Source of the DNA: Streptosporangiales bacterium
GTDB taxonomy: Bacteria; Actinomycetota; Actinomycetes; Streptosporangiales; Streptosporangiaceae
Direction: 5' to 3'
NCBI GenBank assembly: GCA_009380095.1
Contig: WHSL01000044.1
Span: 1 to 32,325 of the forward strand
DNA: 32,325 bases
Under the pieces are notes generated by a model. That model had not been told where the DNA came from. It ran no database searches and saw nothing but the letters and a program-made list of their open reading frames with translations. A program made the translations under genes and the position numbers. This document shows positions 7,304 to 14,024 of the stretch, in pieces (the first letter of the stretch is position 1; every line of letters begins with the position of its first letter).

Positions 7304-8518
7304 TCACGCGGGGTTGTGGACCGGTAGGTGTTTGGGGCCGGAGATGAAGTTGGACGAGAGCCAGGTGACCGGGCCGCCGGGCGCCAGGTGGGGGAGCCGG
7401 GTGAGCAGCTCGCGGAGCAGTTCCTCGATCTCCACCCGCGCGACGTGCGAGCCGAGGCAGTAGTGCGGCCCGCCACCGCCGAACGCGACGTGGTGGTTCG
7501 GCGAGCGCGCCGGGTCGAACCGGTCCGGGTCGGCGAAGACCTCGGGGTCACGGTTGGCCGCGCCGTAGTACATGACCACCTTGTCGCCGGCCCGGATGGT
7601 GCGGCCGCGCAGCTCGGTGTCGGCGGTGGCGGTGCGGCGCATGTAGATCACCGGGCTCACCCAGCGCAGCATCTCCTCGATCGTGGGCTTGAGCGTCCCG
7701 TCCAGGTCGGCGCGGATCGCCGCCGTGGCCTCCGGGTGCCGGAACAGCGCGTGCATGCCGCCGGACACGAGGTTCCGCGTGGTGTCCCCGCCGGCGTCGA
7801 TCAGCAGCAGGAAGAACAGCCCGAAGTCGATCTCGTCCACCGGCCGGTGCCCGAGGTGCCCGTTGATCACCTTGCCGCACAGGTCGTCCGTGGGCCGGGC
7901 GCGCTTCTCCTCCCACACGGTGTGCGCGTAGCCGAGCATCTCCCGTACGGCGGCGGTGCCCGGCGGCTCCTCGCCCTCGGCCGGCGAACCGTCCGGCACG
8001 GAGTGGATCGCCTCGGTGAGCTTGTACAGCGCCACGCCGTCGGCGTGCGGGATGCCGAGCAGCTCGGCGATCACGTACGAGGGCATCAGTCCGGCCACGT
8101 CCTCGACGAGGTCGAAGCGCTCCCGCCCCGCCACGCCGTCGATGATCTCGGCGGCGAGCTCGCGGATGCGCGGGCGCAGCGCCTCCGCGGCGCGCGGGAT
8201 GAAGTCGCGGTGCACGATTTTCCGCTGCACGGTGTGCCCCGGCGGGTCCTGCATCAGCATCATCGCGTGGTCGGGGACGGTGACCTCGCCCGGCGCGTCC
8301 GCGATCATGATGGTGGGCGCCGAGGAGAAGAGCACGGGGTCGCGGCCGACGGCACGTACGTCGTCGTGCCGGGTGAGCGCCCAGAAGCCCGGTCCGTCCG
8401 GCTCCGGGTGGAAGTGCACCGGGTCGTGCTCGCGCAGCCAGCGGAACTGGTCCCAGGGCTGGCCGGCCGCGAACGACGCCGCCGAGAGAAGGTCGATCGC
8501 GGGGGAGTCGATCGCCAT
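7304..8518 (-). CDS. Cytochrome P450 (CYP125/CYP142/CYP124-like group)
   Basis: A 404-aa soluble bacterial P450 with all standard landmarks: I-helix DAGGDTTRN, K-helix EEMLR (EXXR), and heme loop FGGGGPHYCLG with the thiolate ligand at Cys354. The N-terminal QPWDQFRWLREHDPVHFHP and the end SNFISGPKHLPV resemble P450s that hydroxylate sterol side chains, isoprenoids and fatty acids. ATG 8518 is preceded on its strand by GGGAGA about 9 bp upstream. It needs a ferredoxin and reductase, neither of which is encoded here. It is convergent with the TetR gene and divergent from an acyl-CoA ligase, so hydroxylated or oxidised products could feed acyl-CoA metabolism. The substrate is not determinable. 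Confidence 0.92.
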   Translation of the reverse strand: MAIDSPAIDLLSAASFAAGQPWDQFRWLREHDPVHFHPEPDGPGFWALTRHDDVRAVGRDPVLFSSAPTIMIADAPGEVTVPDHAMMLMQDPPGHTVQRKIVHRDFIPRAAEALRPRIRELAAEIIDGVAGRERFDLVEDVAGLMPSYVIAELLGIPHADGVALYKLTEAIHSVPDGSPAEGEEPPGTAAVREMLGYAHTVWEEKRARPTDDLCGKVINGHLGHRPVDEIDFGLFFLLLIDAGGDTTRNLVSGGMHALFRHPEATAAIRADLDGTLKPTIEEMLRWVSPVIYMRRTATADTELRGRTIRAGDKVVMYYGAANRDPEVFADPDRFDPARSPNHHVAFGGGGPHYCLGSHVARVEIEELLRELLTRLPHLAPGGPVTWLSSNFISGPKHLPVHNPA

Positions 8519-8722
8519 GGCCGAGATCTCCCATCGCTCAACGTCGATTCTCAGTCGTGTCTACACCGCCGGACCGGCGAACGGCAAGGGGGGACTGTCG
8601 CGCTTATTCGTCGCCGATGAAAAATTGATCGACGCGCCCCCGAACCCTTTCGCGATGCCGTCGAAAGGTGGCTCGGGACGTGCGTCGTCCCTGGCCATGC
8701 GCGTTGCAAGCGACCAGGGGCA
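8519..8722. other. Divergent intergenic region upstream of the P450 and ligase
   Basis: Together with the promoter, operator and leader described next, this is the 354-bp gap between the P450 start and the ligase start. GC content is visibly lower than in the genes. A CCCTGG (8689-8694) / CCAGGG (8714-8719) inverted repeat encloses a near-palindromic GCGCGTTGCAAGCG core, which may be a control site for the P450. I see no convincing promoter hexamers for the P450 and no protein-coding signal. Confidence 0.5.
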
Positions 8723-8751
8723 TTGACTCTTCAAAAGCTCCACATTAACCT
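8723..8751 (+). promoter_or_regulatory. Sigma-70-like promoter of the second acyl-CoA ligase
   Basis: TTGACT (8723-8728) and TAACCT (8746-8751) are separated by 17 bp, a near-ideal arrangement. Transcription would start near 8758, giving a 5' leader of about 115 nt before the ATG at 8873. Confidence 0.65.
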
Positions 8752-8772
8752 CACTAGAGCACGGTTCTAGTG
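8752..8772. promoter_or_regulatory. Palindromic operator over the ligase transcription start
   Basis: A perfect inverted repeat CACTAGA (8752-8758) / TCTAGTG (8766-8772) with a 7-bp spacer starts immediately after the -10 box. The position is that of a repressor site. It does not resemble the palindrome at 36-55, so a different regulator is expected. The half-site TAGA..TCTA recalls TetR-type operators of lipid genes, but spacing differs by one base from the KstR consensus I know. Confidence 0.6.
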
Positions 8773-8872
8773 TGCGGGAGCTCCGTCGTCAATTGGCACG
8801 GCAATGGCGCCGGCCGCAATTGTGGCCGTGCTTTCCGGCGCGGCCGTGCGTCATGGTTGCGAAGGGGAGCAG

Positions 8873-10417
8873 ATGTACCCAGGACGTCACGCTCGTACCG
8901 ACCCCGACCGGCCGGCGGTGATCATGGCCGGGTCCGGGCAGACCGTCACCTACCGCGAACTGAACGAGAGATCCATCCGGCTGGCCCGCGTGCTGCGCGC
9001 GAGCGGGCTGCGGCCGGGCGACCACATGGCGATCATCGCCGAGAACCACCCGTGGTACTTCGAGGTGTTCTGGGCCGCGATGCGCTCCGGCCTGCGCCTG
9101 ACCGCGGTCAACAGCCATCTGAACCCCGACGAGGCCGCCTACATCGTGACCGACTGCGAGGCCTCCGTACTGATCGTCTCGCACCACCTGGGCGAGCTCG
9201 CCGACGCGCTGCGCACCCGGGTGCCGCCGCAGGTCCGGCGGCTCATGTTCGGCGGCACGAGCCCCGGCTACGAGTCGTACGAGGAGCTCGTCGACGCCGC
9301 CTCGCCCGAGCCGCTGGACTCCGAGCCGCGCGGGGCGATCATGCTGTACTCCTCCGGCACCACCGGCCGGCCCAAGGGCATCAAGCTGCCGCTGCCGGAC
9401 GTGCCGGTGGACCACCCGGACAACCGGCTGGCCATCGCGATCTCGGGCACGTACGGCTTCGGCCCGGACACCGTCTACCTGTCGCCCGCGCCGATCTACC
9501 ACGCGGCGCCGCTCGGCTACACGGCCGGCACGCAGACCCTCGGCGGCACCGTGGTCATGATGGAGCGCTTCGACGCCGAGGACGCGCTGCGCTACATCGA
9601 GAAGTACAAGGTCACGCACAGCCAGTGGGTGCCGACCATGTTCATCCGGATGCTGCGGCTGCCCGAGGAGACGCGGAACAAGTACGACCTGTCGAGCCAC
9701 CGGGTCGCCATCCACGCCGCGGCGCCGTGCCCGCCCGAGGTGAAGCGGGCGATGATCGACTGGTGGGGCCCGATCATCCGGGAGTACTACGGCTCCAGCG
9801 AGGGCGCCGGGACCACGAACATCACCTCCGAGGAGTGGCTGCGCAAGCCCGGCTCGGTGGGCCGCCCCGCCTATGGCGAGGTGCACATCTGCGCCGACGA
9901 CGGCAGCGAGCTGCCGACGGGGGAGATCGGCAAGATCTACTTCGATCAGGGCGAGGTCGCGTTCAGCTACCATAACGACCCGGAGAAGACCGCGGAGACG
10001 CGACACCCCACGCGGCCCACCTGGGCGACGGTCGGAGACGTGGGCTATGTGGACGCCGACGGGTACGTGTTCCTCGCGGACCGGCGGGTGGACATGATCC
10101 TTTCCGGCGGGGTCAACATCTACCCCCGGGAGATCGAGGACTGCCTGATCGGGCACCCCTCCGTCGCCGACGTGGCGGTCTTCGGCGTCCCCAACCCGGA
10201 CATGGGGGAGGAGGTCAAGGCCGTGGTCCAGCCCGCGGAGGGGGTGACCGCCGGCGACACGCTCGCGGACGAGCTCATCGCGTACGCGCGCGAGCGCATC
10301 TCCCGGTACAAGGTGCCGCGCAGCGTCGACTTCTCCGACCAGCTGCCCCGTACGCCCACCGGCAAGCTGCAGAAACGGCTGCTCCGGCAGAGGTACTGGG
10401 ACGCGGCGAAGGCCTGA
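8873..10417 (+). CDS. Acyl-CoA synthetase (FadD13-like ANL ligase)
   Basis: A 514-aa adenylate-forming ligase. I choose ATG 8873 (MYPGRHARTDPDRPAVIMAG) because it has AAGGGGAG 5 bp upstream and begins where family homology begins; the frame opens at 8804, but that stretch lies in the leader. Motifs in order: YSSGTTGRPKG (159-169), YYGSSEGAGTTN, then VGDVGYVDADGYVFLADR with MILSGGVNIYPREIED, and PRTPTGKLQKR with the C-terminal catalytic Lys. It would convert an acid to its CoA ester. It is transcribed alone from its own promoter and is followed by a strong hairpin terminator. Acid specificity is unknown. Confidence 0.9.
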   Translation: MYPGRHARTDPDRPAVIMAGSGQTVTYRELNERSIRLARVLRASGLRPGDHMAIIAENHPWYFEVFWAAMRSGLRLTAVNSHLNPDEAAYIVTDCEASVLIVSHHLGELADALRTRVPPQVRRLMFGGTSPGYESYEELVDAASPEPLDSEPRGAIMLYSSGTTGRPKGIKLPLPDVPVDHPDNRLAIAISGTYGFGPDTVYLSPAPIYHAAPLGYTAGTQTLGGTVVMMERFDAEDALRYIEKYKVTHSQWVPTMFIRMLRLPEETRNKYDLSSHRVAIHAAAPCPPEVKRAMIDWWGPIIREYYGSSEGAGTTNITSEEWLRKPGSVGRPAYGEVHICADDGSELPTGEIGKIYFDQGEVAFSYHNDPEKTAETRHPTRPTWATVGDVGYVDADGYVFLADRRVDMILSGGVNIYPREIEDCLIGHPSVADVAVFGVPNPDMGEEVKAVVQPAEGVTAGDTLADELIAYARERISRYKVPRSVDFSDQLPRTPTGKLQKRLLRQRYWDAAKA

Positions 10418-10429
10418 GGCTCCCGGAGG

Positions 10430-10462
10430 CTCGTCCCCGTGCCGAACCGGCATGGGGACGAG
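10430..10462 (+). terminator. Strong hairpin terminator after the acyl-CoA ligase
   Basis: Arms CTCGTCCCCGTGCCG (10430-10444) and CGGCATGGGGACGAG (10448-10462) pair over 15 bp with one G-U wobble and a 3-nt AAC loop. The structure begins 12 bp after the ligase stop and is followed by GTTT, without a long T-tract, as is common in actinomycetes. Confidence 0.85.
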
Positions 10463-10545
10463 GTTTCGGCGGCCGATTTAGGATGATCTGGGCCTTTCCG
10501 GAACAGACCTCCGGCGGGCTCTTCCCCGGGTAGTCGGCCCGTCAC

Positions 10546-10551
10546 TAAAGT
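10546..10551 (+). promoter_or_regulatory. -10 box for a probable leaderless transcript
   Basis: TAAAGT (10546-10551) fits TAnnnT and ends 7 bp before the GTG at 10559, so transcription would start at or next to the start codon. No Shine-Dalgarno sequence precedes that GTG, which agrees with leaderless translation. No -35 match is visible. Confidence 0.5.
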
Positions 10552-10558
10552 TCCGGCC

Positions 10559-11938
10559 GTGCCGAGTAGCGCAAATCACAGAAACGCCGGACTCGACCTG
10601 GTTTCGGCGCCCACCGGCGCGATCACCGGGGACGCCGTACCGCTCTACGGCGAGGTCTTCTCCGAAGATCAACATGGCCTGTACGAGCGCCTCCGGCGGG
10701 AGTGGGGCCCGGTCGCCCCCGTGCTGCTCGAACCCGGCCTGCCCGCCTGGCTGGTGCTCGGCTACTACGAGGTGCTGCGCATCTGCCGGACGCCGCGGCC
10801 GTTCTCCCGCGACACCCGCCGCTGGCGGGAGCTCCAGGAGGGGGTGCGGCACGGCTCCGTACCCGCCGAGCTGGTGCACCGGCCCGGCCTCGCCTTCGCC
10901 GAGGGGGAGGAGCACGAGCGGCTGCGGCGGGCCGTGAGCGACGCGCTGGAGCGGCTGGACCCGGCCGCCGTCGCGCGGCACGTACGGGAGATCGCCGGCG
11001 CGCTGATCGACAGGTTCGCCCCGGACGGCCACGCCGACCTGGTACGGCGGTACGCGCACCGGCTGCCGCCGTACGTGCTCACCAAGATCGTCGGAGTGCC
11101 GGACGGGGAGGTCGCCGCGTTCGCCGCGATCCTCACCCGCGAGGTGCGCCCCGGCCGGCCGGACGACGGCGAGCTGGAGCGGCGGCTCCTCGACCTCGTC
11201 GAGCTGAGGCGCGGCGAGCCCGGCGAGGACCTCACCTCGTGGCTGATCGAGCACCCCTCCGCGCCGTCCGACAAGGAGCTCGTCCACCTGCTCCGGGTCA
11301 CCCTGCGGCGCGGCGACCGGCCCACCGCCGACCTGCTCGCCAGCGCGCTGCGCTGGCTCGTCAGCGACCGCGAGTTCGGCAGCGCGGTGGCCGCGCACCG
11401 GCTCGGCGTGGAGGACGCCATCGACCAGGTGCTCTGGGTGGACCCGCCGGTACAGAACGGGGCGCCGCACGTGCCCACGCAGGACGCGCGGATCGGCCGC
11501 GCCGACATCGGCGCCGGGGACCTGATGGTGATGAGCTTCGCCGCGGCCAACGCCGACCCGGTGCTCAGCGGCGGCCTCGCCGAGCTCGGCCACGCCGGGC
11601 TCTCCGGGCGGCGCGCCCACCTCGCCTGGGGCGCCGGGCCGCACCGCTGCCCGGCGCAGCGGCTGGCCCGCATGATCGCCGGGGTGGGCGTGGAGGTGCT
11701 GCTGGACCGGCTGACCGGGCTGCGCCTCGAGGGGCCCGCCGCCCGCCTCGACCGCCGCCCGTCCCCGCTCGCCGCCGGCCTGGTGTCCCTTCCGGTCCTG
11801 TTCGAACCCGCCCCGGTCCGGAACGGCACCGAGCCCGTCTTCGAACCCGCCTTCTCCGACCCCTTCACCGACCCCGAGCAGGGCTCGTCCCGAGGCCGGC
11901 ACGCCGCCCGCCGCGGGCGATGGTTCCGCCGAAGTTGA
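10559..11938 (+). CDS. CYP157-like P450 lacking the EXXR motif (copy A)
   Basis: A 459-aa P450-fold protein. The heme loop is LAWGAGPHRCPAQ with Cys364 as the presumed axial ligand. At the K-helix it reads IDQVLWVDPPVQ, so the EXXR pair is replaced by Q..W. The I-helix oxygen-activation region is RRGDRPTADLL, with Arg where Ala/Gly is usual. Loss of EXXR with a LW sequence is the hallmark of the Streptomyces CYP157 family, normally found in conservons. Here no roadblock, DUF742, GTPase or sensor genes flank it. A tail of about 45 residues beyond the usual P450 end is rich in Pro and acidic residues (FEPAFSDPFTDPEQ), then basic. The GTG start has no ribosome site and is likely leaderless. Catalytic activity is uncertain. 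Confidence 0.85.
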   Translation: MPSSANHRNAGLDLVSAPTGAITGDAVPLYGEVFSEDQHGLYERLRREWGPVAPVLLEPGLPAWLVLGYYEVLRICRTPRPFSRDTRRWRELQEGVRHGSVPAELVHRPGLAFAEGEEHERLRRAVSDALERLDPAAVARHVREIAGALIDRFAPDGHADLVRRYAHRLPPYVLTKIVGVPDGEVAAFAAILTREVRPGRPDDGELERRLLDLVELRRGEPGEDLTSWLIEHPSAPSDKELVHLLRVTLRRGDRPTADLLASALRWLVSDREFGSAVAAHRLGVEDAIDQVLWVDPPVQNGAPHVPTQDARIGRADIGAGDLMVMSFAAANADPVLSGGLAELGHAGLSGRRAHLAWGAGPHRCPAQRLARMIAGVGVEVLLDRLTGLRLEGPAARLDRRPSPLAAGLVSLPVLFEPAPVRNGTEPVFEPAFSDPFTDPEQGSSRGRHAARRGRWFRRS

Positions 11939-11942
11939 CGCC

Positions 11943-13304
11943 GTGACGGACCACGGAGAGCGGGACGCCGCGCACACGCCGGTCACCACGGAGGCGGTGC
12001 CGCTCTTCGGCGAGGACTTCGGCGGCGACCCGCACGCCCTGTACGAGCGGCTGCGCCGCGAGTGGGGCCCGGTGGCGCCCGTACTGCTCGTGCCCGGACT
12101 CCCGGCCTGGCTGATCCTCGGGTACTACGAGGTCGTGGGGGTCTGCCGCGCGTCCCGGCTGTTCTCCCGGGACACCCGGCTCTGGGCGGACCTGCGCGAC
12201 GGGCACGCGCCGCCCGGCACGGCCGTACCGGCCGGGCTGCTGTACCGCCCCGGCCTCGCGTTCGCCGAGGGGGATGAGCACACGCGGCTACGGCGCTGCC
12301 TGACGGACGCGCTCGAGCGGCTGGACCCGGCGAGCACCATGCGGCACACCCAGGAGATCGCCGAGGAGCTGATCGACGCGTTCTCCCCGGAGGGCCGGGG
12401 CGACCTCGTCGGGCAGTACGCGCGGCTGTTGCCGCCGTACGTGCTGGCCCGCCTGCTGGGCGTGCCGGAGAACGGGATCGGCCGGTTCGTCGCCGCGGTG
12501 ACGCACGAGGAGGCCGCGCCCCACCCCGGCTCGCCCGGCTCGGGAGACGCGCTCGGCCGGGAGCTGGCCGCCCTCGTCCAGGCCAGGCGCGAGGAGCCCA
12601 CGGAGGATCTCACCTCCTGGCTGGTCGGACATCCCGCCGCCCTCCCGGACGAGGCGGTCACCTCGGTGCTGCACACCGTCCTGCGCCGCGGCGACGGGCC
12701 CACCGCCGACCTGCTCTCCGGCGCGCTGCGCCGGCTGGTGCACGGCCGGGAGCCCGGGAGCGCGGAGGCGGCCCGCGGGCTGGACGTGGAGGACGCCATC
12801 GACGAGGTGCTCTGGACGGACCCGCCGGTGCAGAACGGCGCGGCGCGGGTGCCCACCCACGACGCGCTGCTGGGCCGGGCCGAGATCGTCGCGGGCGACC
12901 TGATGCTGATGGGCATCGCGGCGGCGAACGCCGACCCCGTACTCGGCCGGGGGACCACCGGCCCGGGCGTCTCCGGCCGGTCCGGGCGCCGCGCCCATCT
13001 CGCGTGGGGTGCGGGCCCGTACCGCTGCCCGGCCCAGCGGCTGGCCCGGCAGATCGCCTCCGTGGGGGCCGGCGTCCTGCTCTCCCGGCTGACCGGGCTG
13101 CGGCTGGAGGTCCCGCCGGAACGGCTGGAGCGCCGTGCGTCGCCGCTGGCGCCCGGGCTCGACGCGCTGCCGGTGCTGTTCGAGCCCGCTCCGGCGAACG
13201 CGGCGAGACGCGCGGCTCCGGTCGTCGAGCCCGCGTTCGCCGAGCCCGACCCGGAGCCGGAGTTCGTCAACCCCTTCCGCCAGAGCTGGTGGCACCACTC
13301 CTGA
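11943..13304 (+). CDS. CYP157-like P450 lacking the EXXR motif (copy B)
   Basis: A 453-aa tandem paralogue of the preceding gene, starting with GTG only 4 bp after its stop, so the two are co-transcribed. The proteins align throughout, including YERLRREWGPVAPVLL near the N-terminus. The heme loop is LAWGAGPYRCPAQ with Cys362, and Tyr replaces the usual His/Arg two residues before Cys. The K-helix is IDEVLWTDPPVQ: Glu is kept but Arg is replaced by Trp. The I-helix region is RRGDGPTADLL. The C-terminal tail again carries EPAF and a PDPEPE run, ending WWHHS. The pair may work as a heterodimer or as non-oxygenase heme proteins; that is speculation. Membership in the CYP157-like group is a motif-based call. 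Confidence 0.85.
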   Translation: MTDHGERDAAHTPVTTEAVPLFGEDFGGDPHALYERLRREWGPVAPVLLVPGLPAWLILGYYEVVGVCRASRLFSRDTRLWADLRDGHAPPGTAVPAGLLYRPGLAFAEGDEHTRLRRCLTDALERLDPASTMRHTQEIAEELIDAFSPEGRGDLVGQYARLLPPYVLARLLGVPENGIGRFVAAVTHEEAAPHPGSPGSGDALGRELAALVQARREEPTEDLTSWLVGHPAALPDEAVTSVLHTVLRRGDGPTADLLSGALRRLVHGREPGSAEAARGLDVEDAIDEVLWTDPPVQNGAARVPTHDALLGRAEIVAGDLMLMGIAAANADPVLGRGTTGPGVSGRSGRRAHLAWGAGPYRCPAQRLARQIASVGAGVLLSRLTGLRLEVPPERLERRASPLAPGLDALPVLFEPAPANAARRAAPVVEPAFAEPDPEPEFVNPFRQSWWHHS

Positions 13305-13305
13305 A

Positions 13306-13372
13306 TAAGTTGGGGGAAGGATTTTGCGGCCGCGACCTGCGGTTTCTCTAACAAAATCCTTCCCCCAATTTG
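13306..13372. repeat. 67-bp palindromic element, copy 2 (inverted)
   Basis: Arms 13306-13326 (TAAGTTGGGGGAAGGATTTTG less its last base is the core) and 13352-13372 (begins CAAAATCCTTCCCCC) pair with two mismatches around a 25-bp centre. The centre contains CGCGACCTGCGG, the reverse complement of the copy 1 centre, so the element is in opposite orientation. It starts 1 bp after the stop of the second CYP157-like gene and faces the 3' end of a minus-strand remnant, again a convergent junction. Its arms match copy 1 in all but a few positions. Confidence 0.85.
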
Positions 13373-13373
13373 C

Positions 13374-13882
13374 GGGATGGGTGGGTGTCCTCGTCGATGG
13401 CGTCGACCTTTTGGGCGGGGCCGTCGTACATGGCGTTGAACAACATGGTGATCGTCGCGCGGGACCAGGTGCGGTACGTGACCTGGCTGCCGGCGATCGT
13501 CACGTCGCCCCCGGAGCCGGACGCCACCTCGAACGCCGCGTCGGACTTGTTGAACCAGATCGGCCACTCCTCCGGCATGCCCCAGGCCGCCGGCTCGGAG
13601 GAGTCGAACTTCTGCGTGATCAGCGAGCCCGGTACGAAGTAGTCCTCGCTGGGCGCCGGCAGCGGATTCTTCACCGGCAGCGAGAGCAGCTCCGTGGCGG
13701 TCTTGGAGGCGTCGCCGAGCGCGACGAGCGTGCCGCCGTCCTCGACGAAGTCCTTGAGCCGCTGCCAGCCCTCGCGGCGGCGGGGGAGTCGTCGCCGCTC
13801 AGCCTGGGCAGTCCGGCGAACGTGCCGGGCTCGTACGGGCTGAGCGCGGTGGTGTCGATGACCATGGTCCCGGACGTTACGG
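13374..13882 (-). pseudogene. Frameshifted C-terminal remnant of an M14-type peptidase-like protein
   Basis: Two minus-strand frames join to give about 165 residues of recognisable protein: VIDTTALSPYEPGTFAGLPR in one frame, then WQRLKDFVEDGGTLVALGDA and later PGSLITQKFDS, AWGMPEEWPIWFNKSDAAFE and SRATITMLFNAMYDGP in another. The switch lies in the C/G run at about 13775-13790. The pattern resembles the C-terminal amidotransferase-like domain of large actinobacterial M14 zinc carboxypeptidases. The catalytic domain (several hundred residues) is absent: upstream sequence leads straight into the control region of the next gene. The frame runs into the palindromic element without its own stop. 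The family assignment is from memory and moderate; decay is clear. Confidence 0.6.
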
Positions 13883-14024
13883 TACGACCCGGCCGTGGGC
13901 CGGAGGTGGTCATGTTCGGTGGCGATCGCTAGGAAATTGTTGAAGGTCGTACCAAAATCGCCGTGGGCCTCCATACTTGTCGGGGCCAGGCCGGATATGA
14001 GCATGAAGGCGCGGTGATGCCGCT

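Noticed and set aside
8561-8743. A 60-codon minus-strand frame upstream of the P450
   Set aside because: No ribosome site or similarity, and it overlaps the clear ligase promoter region.
8804-8872. Upstream start for the second acyl-CoA ligase
   Set aside because: No ribosome site and no family similarity before residue 24 of that reading; ATG 8873 has AAGGGGAG at proper spacing.
13940-13977. Possible promoter TTGAAG with CATACT before the NB-ARC gene
   Set aside because: The spacing is 26 bp, too long; CATACT alone is suggestive but not enough.
13883-14004. N-terminal extension of the M14 remnant (MLISGLAPTSMEAHG...)
   Set aside because: Lies in the control region of the NB-ARC gene and shows no similarity to the peptidase family; treated as non-coding.
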